A DNA stretch of 61,600 bases from assembly GCA_903839035.1 (NCBI GenBank), contig CAIMAQ010000029.1, forward strand, positions 1 through 61,600. The letters are read 5' to 3'. The notes below the pieces were generated by a model, which was not told where the DNA came from, ran no database searches, and saw only the letters and a program-made list of their open reading frames with translations. The position numbers and the translations under genes are program-made. Origin of the DNA: an uncultured Opitutia bacterium (GTDB lineage: Bacteria; Verrucomicrobiota; Verrucomicrobiia; Opitutales; Opitutaceae). Positions 33,878-42,222 of this stretch are shown piece by piece (positions within the stretch are counted from its first letter, which is position 1; the number at the start of each line of letters is the position of its first letter).

Positions 33878-34732
33878 TCACCGCCCCAAAGTCGGCATGG
33901 TTTCGTGCTGATAGACGCGGACGTAATCCACTTCCATGCGCAGGGGAAAGGCTTTGTCATCGACCCCCTTCTCACCGCCCCAGTCCCCGCCGATCGCCAC
34001 GTTGAGCACGAGATGAAAATCCCGGTAAAACGGCCACGAGGTCCAGTCCCCGCCCTTCCGGCGGGAGGTGAAATAGAGCCGCTCATCGACATAAATCCGG
34101 ATTGCCTCCGCGTCCCATTCCATCGCGTAAGTGTGAAACGCCGTAGTGGCATCGGTAATCAGCGTCGTGGCGGTGCGCTGGTTGTTTTTTCTCCATTGGT
34201 TGTTCCGGGAATGGGTGGAGGCGTGCACCACGCCCGGATCATGGCCGACGTGCTCCATGATATCGATTTCGCCGTTGTCGGGCCAGTGTCCATCCCCGAG
34301 ATTCCAAACGGTTGGGAGCATCCAAATGGCCGGCCACGTGCCACGTCCGGCAGGCAAGCGCGCCCGGATCTCGAAGCGGCCGTAGGTCCAGTCGCCCTTG
34401 CCCTTGGAAACCAGCCTGGCGGAGGTGTAGGCGCTTCCCTGCCAGGGCTCACGCCGGACCTCGAGGACCAGGCAGCCGTGCTCGACCCGGGCATTCTCCC
34501 GGCGGTGATCCGTATAAAACTGCAGCTCGCGGTTGCCCCAGCCATTGCCGCCAGTCTCATAAGTCCACCGGGTCGGATCGGGCGCGCCAGCCTGGTCAAA
34601 CTCATCTTGCCAGACGAGTTTCCAGCCACCGGGGACGGACGGCCCAGTCACCGCAGGCGTCACGCTCGGGCTGGCCAGACCAACGGACGCGACCAGTAGC
34701 AGGAGGCATGCTGAGTGTGTTATGAGTTTCAT
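33878..34732 (-). CDS. Secreted GH16 endo-beta-glucanase (laminarinase-like)
   Basis: 284 aa. Signal peptide (LITHSACLLLLVASVGLA), then a GH16 fold: WKLVWQDEFDQAGAPDPTRW at the start of the fold, WGNRELQFYT, and the catalytic GEIDIMEHVG with nucleophile E155, D157 and acid/base E160. The ExDxxE form is that of laminarinases and lichenases, which cut beta-1,3 or mixed-link glucans internally. The ATG overlaps the GH30 stop (ATGA, 34729-34732), so the two are translated together. Confidence 0.92.
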   Translation of the reverse strand: MKLITHSACLLLLVASVGLASPSVTPAVTGPSVPGGWKLVWQDEFDQAGAPDPTRWTYETGGNGWGNRELQFYTDHRRENARVEHGCLVLEVRREPWQGSAYTSARLVSKGKGDWTYGRFEIRARLPAGRGTWPAIWMLPTVWNLGDGHWPDNGEIDIMEHVGHDPGVVHASTHSRNNQWRKNNQRTATTLITDATTAFHTYAMEWDAEAIRIYVDERLYFTSRRKGGDWTSWPFYRDFHLVLNVAIGGDWGGEKGVDDKAFPLRMEVDYVRVYQHETMPTLGR

Positions 34733-36141
34733 GGCGCGTTGCGGATGTAAGTCTGGATGGCGTGGGCCGGAATCGTACAGCTGAAGGCCCTGTTCTCGGC
34801 CGCCAGGGTGAAGCTGACCGGCCGGGCGGTCTCGTTGAGCACCACGGCCACCAGCGCGCCATCGGGGTTGCGAAATGCGACCGATTGCAACTCGGCCGGG
34901 CCGCCACTGGAAGCGATGCGATGCGCGCCGGTCTGCACGAACTTGCTGAACTGCCCAATGTAATAAAACGCACTCTGGTAGCGCACGTCGCCCGTGCCGG
35001 TGTCGATGATTACCGGCGCGTCGCAGAAATTACCGACGTGGTTCGGGCCGCCGTGCTGGTCGAGGACGATGTTCCAATCGATAAAGCCGCCCACCCAGTG
35101 GCGGAAGTCGCCGATCATGTTACGGGCGTAGCGCTCGCCGCGGTCCCAGCTGCCGGTCAGCGGTCCGCGCTCGACGCAGCCCTCGGTGAAAAGGAGGGCC
35201 TTGTCGGGGAACTTGGCGTGGACGCGGGCACTGGAGGCGAAGTCATCGCTCACATACCAATGGATGCCGAGGCCCCAAAGATACTGGGCCGCCTTGGGGT
35301 CGCCCAGCAGGGCGTCGGCCCGGGCCTCCGTGCGATCCCGATTATGATCCCACCCCAGCAGCTTCACCTCCCCCAGCCCGGCTTTTGCGAGCGCGGGCCC
35401 CAGCTGATCGCGGACGAAGTCGCGCTCCTGCTCGGGCGTGTAGAGGCAGGATTCCCACACCTGGTGGGCCTCCGGCTCGTTCTGGACGGTAAGTGCCCAA
35501 ATCGGAAGCTTCTCCTCGCGCTGCATCGCCTCGACAAAGCGGACATAAAACTGTGCCCAGGCCGGGCTGTACTCCCGACGGAGCGAGCCACCATCATCCA
35601 TGCGATTATTGGTCTTCATCCACGAGGGCGGGCTCCACGGTGACGCGAGGATGCGGAGCTTGCCCCCGGCCGCGCGGTTGGCGGCGTGTAGTAACGGCAG
35701 CAGCCAGCGGCGCATCGGGTCGAGCGTGAAGTGCTGGAGATCGTAATCCCCCGGCACCTCATCGAGTGACCACATGTGCAGCGAGAAGTCGCAGGAGTTG
35801 ATGTGGGTGCGGGCCAGTGTGTAGCCGATGCCGTCCTGCGGGTCGTAGTAGCGGCGGAGCACCTCGGTGCGCCGTTCCGCCGGTAGCTGGGCGAGGACCC
35901 AGGCGGACGACTCTGTCAGGGCGCCGCCAAAGCCGGTCATCTGCTGGAAAGACTCCCCCGGATCAAGCGTGAGTGCCTCCGGATTGACGGTGGTGGCGGA
36001 AGGCGCGGCCACTGGACTGAGCCGGTGCGGATTGTCCCGGGCCGTCTCGATAACGGACCAAGACCGGGCGGGAGTAGCGAGAAGTAGGAGTGGAGCCGCC
36101 ACCACCAGGCCCGCGCACGACAGTTTCCGAATGAGGCTCAT
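34729..36141 (-). CDS. Secreted GH30 glycosidase (beta-glucosidase/beta-1,6-glucanase type)
   Basis: 470 aa. Signal peptide (KLSCAGLVVAAPLLLLATPARS), then the GH30 barrel and beta domain: FQQMTGFGGALTESSAWVL, RTHINSCDFS, LRILASPWSPPSWMKTN, acid/base E222 (ALTVQNEPE) and nucleophile E320 (ALLFTEGC), GGFIDWNIVLDQHGGPNHV. GH30 members of beta-glucan loci remove beta-1,6 branches or cleave terminal glucosyl units of laminarin. The neighbour GH16 shares a four-base overlap. A glucosylceramidase-like specificity cannot be excluded by sequence. Confidence 0.92.
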   Translation of the reverse strand: MSLIRKLSCAGLVVAAPLLLLATPARSWSVIETARDNPHRLSPVAAPSATTVNPEALTLDPGESFQQMTGFGGALTESSAWVLAQLPAERRTEVLRRYYDPQDGIGYTLARTHINSCDFSLHMWSLDEVPGDYDLQHFTLDPMRRWLLPLLHAANRAAGGKLRILASPWSPPSWMKTNNRMDDGGSLRREYSPAWAQFYVRFVEAMQREEKLPIWALTVQNEPEAHQVWESCLYTPEQERDFVRDQLGPALAKAGLGEVKLLGWDHNRDRTEARADALLGDPKAAQYLWGLGIHWYVSDDFASSARVHAKFPDKALLFTEGCVERGPLTGSWDRGERYARNMIGDFRHWVGGFIDWNIVLDQHGGPNHVGNFCDAPVIIDTGTGDVRYQSAFYYIGQFSKFVQTGAHRIASSGGPAELQSVAFRNPDGALVAVVLNETARPVSFTLAAENRAFSCTIPAHAIQTYIRNAP

Positions 36142-36152
36142 GGCGAACGGGG

Positions 36153-37529
36153 TCAGGCGCCGGCGGGCAAGGGCGCGGCGTCTTTGCGGGCGGCCAGTTC
36201 ACTTTCCATCTGTTTCACGGTAGGATCATCAAGCCGGTAAAAGAGAATCGCGAGACCGCTGAGCAGGCCAATCGCGCCCGGTAGCAGGCTGAAGACCACC
36301 TTGATGCCCAGCAGGGCGCGGGGTGTCTGGACGGCATTGGGCATGAAGCCGACAAACGTGAGAATCCAGCCCAGCATGAAGCTGCCGACGGCCAGGCCGA
36401 TCTTCTGCGCAAAGACCGCGGCGGAAAACACCAACCCGGTCGTCCGACGGCCGAATTTCCAAGCCCCGTAGTCGGCGGTGTCGGCATACATCGACCAGAC
36501 GATGGCTGGCGTCGGGCCGGCGGCAAAGGTCCCGATGATATTCAACAGGTGCAGCGTCACGAGCGACTTCGGGTCGACGAAAAAGAAGGCGGACATGGCC
36601 GCCGCGTTCACGCAGGTGAGGCCAATCATCAGCGAGCGCCGGTTGCAGAAGCGCAGGAACAGCGGCGTCGCCATCGCCCCGGCGATAAAGGTGAGCGTGC
36701 CGATCGTGCCGAAGAGGGTAAACTTGGATTCGTCGCCCACGTTGTACTTGAAGTAGTAGATGATCGAGGCGTTGCGGACGCCGACGTTGGTCAGGGTGAG
36801 GAACGCCGCAAAAAACAGCACGAGCCAGGGGCGGTTGGAGAACAGATATTTCAGGTCCTTGCGCAGGGACGCGGAGGGGTCGGGCGTCGGCAAAACGCGT
36901 TCGCGGGTCTGGGTGAACGTATAGAGCAGCATCGCCACTGAGACGATGGAAAAGACCAGCATCGTGTACTTGTAGCCGGTCGCCGCGTCCCCCCCGCCGA
37001 AATAGTCGCGCAATGGGAGCGTCAGGGCGTTGATGGCGAGTCCGCCACTGAAGGCGCACACGAAGCGGTAGGTCGAAAGCGAGGTGCGGTCGGCGGAGGA
37101 GGCGGACATCACGCCCATCAAGGCCGAGTACGGGATGTTCACCACCGTGTAGGCGACCCACATCATGATGTAGGTGAGGTACGCGAAGACCAGTTTGCCC
37201 GGCTGGCTGAGCGCGGGATTGGAGAACATCAGGTAGCCGCACAGGCCGAACGGAATCGCCCCGAACAGGATGAACGGGCGGAATTTTCCCCAGCGCGACT
37301 GGGTGCGGTCGGCGATGATCCCCGTGAGCGGATCGAGCACGGCGTCGAGCACGCGCGCCACCAGCACCATCGTGCCAACCGCGGCGGCGGGCAGTCCGAA
37401 GACATCCGTGTAGTAGATGAAAAGGAACAGGTTGACCGTCTGGAAAGTCAGGTTGCAGGCCGTGTCACCGAGACCGTAGGCAAGCTTTTCCCGGAACGAG
37501 AGGCAGACGACGGGAGCGGATGCGGGCAT
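36153..37529 (-). CDS. GPH-family sugar:cation symporter (MFS)
   Basis: 458 aa, twelve predicted membrane helices. The family signature GTMVLVARVLDAVLDPLTGIIADRTQSRWGKFRPF is present (in pieces VLDAVLDPLTGIIADRT and SRWGKFRPF), as in MelB and XylP. It should bring glucosides or short glucan oligomers across the inner membrane with Na+ or H+. It lies between the TonB receptor and GH30 genes, 11 bp before the latter. No Shine-Dalgarno is visible; instead a run of nine C residues lies 23 nt before its ATG. Confidence 0.92.
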   Translation of the reverse strand: MPASAPVVCLSFREKLAYGLGDTACNLTFQTVNLFLFIYYTDVFGLPAAAVGTMVLVARVLDAVLDPLTGIIADRTQSRWGKFRPFILFGAIPFGLCGYLMFSNPALSQPGKLVFAYLTYIMMWVAYTVVNIPYSALMGVMSASSADRTSLSTYRFVCAFSGGLAINALTLPLRDYFGGGDAATGYKYTMLVFSIVSVAMLLYTFTQTRERVLPTPDPSASLRKDLKYLFSNRPWLVLFFAAFLTLTNVGVRNASIIYYFKYNVGDESKFTLFGTIGTLTFIAGAMATPLFLRFCNRRSLMIGLTCVNAAAMSAFFFVDPKSLVTLHLLNIIGTFAAGPTPAIVWSMYADTADYGAWKFGRRTTGLVFSAAVFAQKIGLAVGSFMLGWILTFVGFMPNAVQTPRALLGIKVVFSLLPGAIGLLSGLAILFYRLDDPTVKQMESELAARKDAAPLPAGA

Positions 37530-37552
37530 GGCAGGAAGGAGGGGTTACGACT

Positions 37553-37561
37553 GGGGGGGGG
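37553..37561. repeat. G9/C9 homopolymer tract upstream of the symporter gene
   Basis: Nine consecutive G on the plus strand (nine C on the coding strand), 23 nt before the symporter ATG and 9 nt after the receptor terminator. Confidence 0.8.
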
Positions 37562-37570
37562 TAATAGAGC

Positions 37571-37607
37571 AAAGAAAAGCGCGCACCCGCGGACTGCAGG
37601 TGCGCGC
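37571..37607 (-). terminator. Rho-independent terminator after the TonB receptor gene
   Basis: Nine-bp perfect stem GCGCGCACC (37579-37587) with its complement at 37599-37607, 11-nt loop. On the minus strand it runs into TTTTCTTT (37571-37578). It may partly separate the receptor from the symporter and glycosidase genes. Confidence 0.85.
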
Positions 37608-37628
37608 CGGAACGATCATGTCAATCGC

Positions 37629-40592
37629 TTAGAACTTGTAGAGGCACTCCAGGCGCGAGGAGATCGGCGCAGAGTAAATGAGGCCATACATTCTCTGGTC
37701 ATTGAGGACGTTGTTGACGTTCAGCTGCACACTGGCGTCGTGGCTGCCGAGCTTGAAGGCGTAACGGACCATCAGGTCGACGCTCTTGCGCCACGGCGTG
37801 TAGATCATGACCGGGTTGCCGTTTGTGTCGGTCATCTGCTGACCACCTCCGTGGGTGAGGCCCGAGATATAGAGGCGGGGCGACTCGTAGTAGCCACCGA
37901 AACCGAAGGTGAGGCCCTTCAGCGAGCCGGTCGTGAAGGCGTAGTTGGTCCAGAGCGTGAACTGATGCTCGGGGGTGTCGTCCATCGGCAGACCCTGGCC
38001 CCAGTTCAAGCCTTTCCACGTGGAGGTGTTCGCGGTATTGCCATAGGCCGTCGTGAGCGGGATGCGGGTGAGGCCCCAGTCGGTATTCGGGAAGAACCAG
38101 GGAGCCCACCGGTCCTGCGGGACCGATGTCTGAGAGAACTGACCGGCGCTGACGACCACGCGTTTGACGTGCGCATAACCGAGCACGATCTGGAGATTGT
38201 CGTTCGGCGTGATCATGATCTGGCTGTCCCAGCCGCTGGACTGGTCGGAACCGAGAACATATTCGTTGCCATCGGGTCCGCTGGCGCGGGTATCCCAGGC
38301 GTTGTTGGTGTTGCCGTCGTTATTGTAGAGCCAGCCGGGCCAGCTGGAGCCATGGGCGGCCGTGTAGGCGAACACCGCGTCGAGGTAAGCCGCGCCGGTC
38401 GCCTTCGTCGCGTCTACATACCATGTGTTGCTGGTCTGGTAAATCGCGCCGGCCGTGACGCCTGCGTTCCACTGCGCGAGCGAGGCTTCGGCGGCGCCAT
38501 TGCCGCCGTTGCCGCCGTTCGGCACCGAACTGGGCGAGAAGTTGCTGACGTTGTAAATAACGTCCTTGGCGGAATTGAAGCGGCTGCCGTAGTTTGAGGT
38601 GGGCGCCCACCAGTAAAAGATCGGGGAATCGGTGCGCTTGATTTTGAACGCGCCCACGCTGCCCGTGATCTTGCCCTCGAGCAGGTCGATCTTGATGCCG
38701 ATTTCCTTGCTCTTGGCCAGTGTGGCCGGAAGCGGATTTCCATTGGTGTCGCGGTTGCCCGTGAAATTGGGCTGCAAGCCCCCGGAGGCCAGGGCGTAAA
38801 TCGACAGTTCCGGGGTAACCGCAAATGACACGCCATTCTGCGTGGTGTTCTGGGTGGCGTTTGGTGTCCTCGCGGTCGTGGGCGTGCCGTTGCCGAGATA
38901 GGTTACGTTGGTGGCGGTCGTGGCGTTCCGGTCGCGGCGCACTCCGGAAACAATCGTCAGGCGGTCATCGAGCAGTTTGCCCTGAAAAACGAGATAGCTG
39001 CCCTGATTCCAGGTCGTGGCATCCGTCCCGGTGTTCCGCAGATAGGGTAGTTCGGCGGTGCCGTTCGGCTGTTTTTGGCCAAAACGGAGTGCGGCCACGT
39101 TGGTCGGATTGTAGTAGTTGGTGACCCAGGAATTGTCATTCGCCTGATTCCAGGCGGTCTGGTACGTGGTCTGGTTGTTCTCCGCCCTCAGTTCGCTGTG
39201 GCCGAGCATCAGCATGTTATCCATGTGCAGCCATTTGTTCTCCGCTTGGAAGAGTTTGAATTTGTAGACAAGCTCGGCGCGCACTTGGTCGCGGCTGTTG
39301 GTGGTGTCCTCGCCCACCCAGCGATAAGCGAGGGTGGCGTTGGTGAGACCGGTCGTGTTGCCCAGGCCGACATTACTGGAGCCGGTGGCACTGATGGGAG
39401 TGTACGGGACCAGGCCAAAGGCGGTGGATGCATTGGCAAACTGGTCGGTCCAGCCCTGAAGGTTACCGATGACATCAAGCTTGTTGAACGTGACCTTGGA
39501 ATTATTCACGCCGACGAGCAGGTTAAGGCTTTCCCCGAGCTGCTGGCTCACCTGGAGCCGGAGATTGTTGGCCTTGGTGTCAAGAAAGGTGTCCGGACCG
39601 CTCCAGCGGAACGTCCGGGGCGAGGTGCCGGGCAGCGTGTAGAATGCGGCGGCTTCATTCTGGTCGTTGTTCGGACCGGGTCCGACCGAGGAGCGCACCC
39701 GCTGGAAACCGATGCCCTTGGTCTTCTCAAGGCCGTTCTCGTAATCCACGAGGACTTCGGTCGTGGCGGTGGGTTTGAAACTGATGACGGGCGAGAAGAA
39801 ATGGTGACTGCCCTTCTTGTACTGGGTGTAGTCGCCGGCATCCTCCCAAGCTCCGGTCAGCCGGTAGTTAAAAGACATTTTCTCCGTGAGGGGTCCGGTC
39901 AGGTCGAGCGTCGCCCGCTCGAACGCGTAGCTGCCGATCGAGAGACCGAACGCCCCCGACTGCTTCGCCTCCGGCATTTTCGGCAGGTAATTGACAATGC
40001 CACCGAAGTTGCCGACGCCATACAGCAACGCCGCCGGTCCACGCACAACCTCGATGCGGGCGATATTGACGGAGTCGGTGGAATTCTGACGGAGGTAACC
40101 GTCGCGCAAAACTGATTCCGTGACGAAGCCGCGAATCTTGATGGAGGTCTGGCTCTTGTTGGCGGTGGCTCCCTCGGCGTTGTTCACGCCGCCCGGGCCC
40201 TGATAGGCGCCGCCGGGAGTGCCGTAGTCATTCTGGGTCTGCAACTGGATGCCGGCGCTGTAACGCAAACTCTGCCGGAGATCCTTGGCGCCCGTGTCTT
40301 TCAGAAACTGCTCCGTGATGACCTCGATGGGCATCGGGATGTCCTTGATCGCGGTGTCGAGCCGGGAACCGGAAATTGAGTTGGTGGCGCGATAGCCCTT
40401 GTCCTTGGCGGTCGTCACCTTGAAGGGCGACATGACGATGGCCTCATCCGTGGTGGCGGAGTTCTTGGAGGGGGTGGCGGTTGTGGTCGGAGTCGAGGCC
40501 GACGACTGGGCTTTTGCCATGACCGGCCAGAATCCGGCGACTGAGCAAGTCAGCAGACCGGCGCAGAGCACGAGGTAACGTTGGGACTTCAT
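37629..40592 (-). CDS. TonB-dependent outer-membrane receptor, beta-glucan locus
   Basis: 987 aa. Signal peptide (LVLCAGLLTCSVAGFWPVMAKA), a TonB-box-like region with IVMSPFKVTTAKDKGY, a plug domain (IKDIPMPIEVITEQFLKDTG, IKIRGFVTESVLRDGYLRQN, IEVVRGPAALLYGVGNFGG), then a 22-strand barrel ending in Phe (LECLYKF). There is no carboxypeptidase-like SusC extension and no SusD partner, as expected outside Bacteroidota. Sequence alone looks siderophore-receptor-like, but the adjacent GH30, GH16, symporter and LacI genes make glucan oligosaccharides the likely cargo. The promoter should lie in the AT-rich spacer after 40592. Confidence 0.92.
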   Translation of the reverse strand: MKSQRYLVLCAGLLTCSVAGFWPVMAKAQSSASTPTTTATPSKNSATTDEAIVMSPFKVTTAKDKGYRATNSISGSRLDTAIKDIPMPIEVITEQFLKDTGAKDLRQSLRYSAGIQLQTQNDYGTPGGAYQGPGGVNNAEGATANKSQTSIKIRGFVTESVLRDGYLRQNSTDSVNIARIEVVRGPAALLYGVGNFGGIVNYLPKMPEAKQSGAFGLSIGSYAFERATLDLTGPLTEKMSFNYRLTGAWEDAGDYTQYKKGSHHFFSPVISFKPTATTEVLVDYENGLEKTKGIGFQRVRSSVGPGPNNDQNEAAAFYTLPGTSPRTFRWSGPDTFLDTKANNLRLQVSQQLGESLNLLVGVNNSKVTFNKLDVIGNLQGWTDQFANASTAFGLVPYTPISATGSSNVGLGNTTGLTNATLAYRWVGEDTTNSRDQVRAELVYKFKLFQAENKWLHMDNMLMLGHSELRAENNQTTYQTAWNQANDNSWVTNYYNPTNVAALRFGQKQPNGTAELPYLRNTGTDATTWNQGSYLVFQGKLLDDRLTIVSGVRRDRNATTATNVTYLGNGTPTTARTPNATQNTTQNGVSFAVTPELSIYALASGGLQPNFTGNRDTNGNPLPATLAKSKEIGIKIDLLEGKITGSVGAFKIKRTDSPIFYWWAPTSNYGSRFNSAKDVIYNVSNFSPSSVPNGGNGGNGAAEASLAQWNAGVTAGAIYQTSNTWYVDATKATGAAYLDAVFAYTAAHGSSWPGWLYNNDGNTNNAWDTRASGPDGNEYVLGSDQSSGWDSQIMITPNDNLQIVLGYAHVKRVVVSAGQFSQTSVPQDRWAPWFFPNTDWGLTRIPLTTAYGNTANTSTWKGLNWGQGLPMDDTPEHQFTLWTNYAFTTGSLKGLTFGFGGYYESPRLYISGLTHGGGQQMTDTNGNPVMIYTPWRKSVDLMVRYAFKLGSHDASVQLNVNNVLNDQRMYGLIYSAPISSRLECLYKF

Positions 40593-40754
40593 TGGTGGGG
40601 TGTTGATCTTCTGTGGGTGTTCCCATCAGCCAAGCAAAGCAGCAGGAAGCCGAAATATCCTGTCGGAGCTGCGCGCATCGCGGGGTTTCTGGGGGTAGGA
40701 GTGCAAAATTGCAGCGGGTAATTTCCGCAACTTATTCCGATGAAAATGATTTTC

Positions 40755-40797
40755 GTGCACATGCTATGTCAATGATTATGCATTGCCATATGTGCAC
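40755..40797. promoter_or_regulatory. Paired GTGCAC palindromes overlapping a TTGACA box (candidate LacI operator/promoter of the receptor gene)
   Basis: GTGCACAT (40755-40762) faces ATGTGCAC (40790-40797). Each contains the self-complementary GTGCAC. Between them the minus strand reads TTGACA (40767-40772), a perfect -35 hexamer pointing to the receptor gene. One GTGCAC falls in the presumed -35/-10 spacer. The -10 box is weak (TCATTT at 40744-40749). Confidence 0.4.
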
Positions 40798-40929
40798 AGA
40801 TTAACGGATTATTAAAATGAACTTATATAACTGGTAATGTTGTATTTACTAATTTATATTTATTCGTTTTCCACATTTTTGACCACGTTTTATTAATTTT
40901 GGTGCATCAGTTATTGCTTGATTCATTCT

Positions 40930-40948
40930 ACTTCGGTAATAGCGAAGT
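40930..40948. promoter_or_regulatory. Palindrome in the LacI gene leader (candidate autoregulatory operator)
   Basis: ACTTCG (40930-40935) faces CGAAGT (40943-40948) across 7 bp, a 19-bp LacI-operator-sized dyad 42 bp before the LacI ATG. Confidence 0.35.
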
Positions 40949-40990
40949 GCGTAACGTGCAGTCCAGCCGTTCACCCCACCCCAAGTGCCG

Positions 40991-42046
40991 ATGGCCCCAA
41001 TCAACCAAGACCTGATCGCCCAGCGGTTAAAAATTTCTCGCTCGACGGTCTCCCGGAGCCTTTCGAATCACCCTGCCATCAGTGCGGACACGAGGGCGAA
41101 GGTGCACAGCATGGCGGAGGAGATGGGATACCGCCTGAGTCCGGGCCGGGCCTCGCGCCGCCTGGTCAAGGGCTCCAAAAAAATCACCGTTGGAGTCCTC
41201 ATCGGGGTGCCGGCGGAGAATGTAATTCTGGCTACCTTCCCTTACATCCTGAAGGGTATCCGGGAGCGCGCCGAGGCCGAGCGGGTGAAGATTGACGTCT
41301 ACTATCAGGCTCCGGGTGAATTTCATCCGGAGTCGACTCGTCAGCCCTTCTTTCGCCACATCCGCGAGGCGGATTGGCGCGGCACGATCCTGATCTACCC
41401 GTTTGCGGAGGCCGCCGTGGAAATGATTTCGCGCAGGATCTCCACTGTCGCCGTGCTCGAAAGCTACAACCATCCCGGGCTTGACGTCATCGACACCGAC
41501 GACGCTTCCGCCGTGGTCACACTGGTCGAATCTCTCCGCGCCGCCGGCCACCAGAGGATTGGCTTCGTCTCCTGGCACTACCCCATCGGCGGCCATTGGG
41601 TGGCCCGTCGCTTCAGTGGCTATGTTGAGGCGCTGTTCGCCCATGGACTGGAATTCAACCCCCAGTGGGTGTTCAATGTGCACAAGAATTCCCCGCTGCT
41701 CTCAGCAGCCAAAGTGGCGGACGCTGTCGCCCACCACATGCAGAAATCCGGAGTCACCGCCTGGGTGTGTGCCGCCGATCACCAGGCCTACCAATTGATG
41801 CAGGACCTGCAGGCCAAGGGCATCCGGGTCCCCGATGACTGCTCCGTCACCGGCTTTGACGGCTTGGAAGCACCCGGAGGGCTGCGCCGGGCGACCTCGA
41901 TGCGTGTGCCGCACGGACAAATTGGCTCCTCCGCCCTCACCCGCCTGATCAACCGGATCGAACATCCTACTTCGCCGCGAAGAAAGATCCTCGTGGAAGC
42001 CGAACTCGTCCCCGGCGAAACCGTCGCCGCTCCTCGCCGGACTTGA
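40991..42046 (+). CDS. LacI-family transcriptional regulator
   Basis: 351 aa. N-terminal HTH and hinge: DLIAQRLKISRSTVSRSLSNHP, ISADTRAKVHSMAEEMGYR. The periplasmic-binding-protein-like sensor domain follows (KITVGVLIGVP, IDTDDASAVVTLVESLRAAGHQRIGFVSW, DDCSVTGFDGLEAPGGLRRATSMRVP). It should sense a sugar and control the divergent receptor-symporter-glycosidase genes and the phosphorylase downstream. A GTG two codons upstream (40985) is possible; no Shine-Dalgarno is visible for either. Confidence 0.93.
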   Translation: MAPINQDLIAQRLKISRSTVSRSLSNHPAISADTRAKVHSMAEEMGYRLSPGRASRRLVKGSKKITVGVLIGVPAENVILATFPYILKGIRERAEAERVKIDVYYQAPGEFHPESTRQPFFRHIREADWRGTILIYPFAEAAVEMISRRISTVAVLESYNHPGLDVIDTDDASAVVTLVESLRAAGHQRIGFVSWHYPIGGHWVARRFSGYVEALFAHGLEFNPQWVFNVHKNSPLLSAAKVADAVAHHMQKSGVTAWVCAADHQAYQLMQDLQAKGIRVPDDCSVTGFDGLEAPGGLRRATSMRVPHGQIGSSALTRLINRIEHPTSPRRKILVEAELVPGETVAAPRRT

Positions 42047-42222
42047 AATGACCTGCCGCCAGCCCGCCGGATGACCCGCAAGTTTACCCCACCTACCCCT
42101 AGACCAGTCTCCAATGGCTAACTCCTGAGTGGCGCGGCGCACCCGCGTGGACCCCGTTGCGCGCCGCTTCACGCGGCTCGGGTTAACCGTCGATCCACCC
42201 TCAGCCGAAAGGATCAAGTCCC

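Larger units (their letters stand above)
40593..40990. other. AT-rich divergent spacer between the TonB receptor and LacI genes
   Basis: About 400 bp with no gene. Positions 40740-40930 are strikingly AT-rich in an otherwise GC-rich window (for example TTATATAACTGG and TTTATTAATTTT). The spacer holds the paired GTGCAC palindromes and the ACTTCG palindrome listed separately. Both promoters of the beta-glucan locus should be here. Confidence 0.8.

Noticed and set aside
40593-40990. Possible small gene or RNA in the AT-rich spacer
   Set aside because: Short open frames exist (for example 40613-40804), but they have no coding-like composition or ribosome site, and the region reads as promoter DNA.
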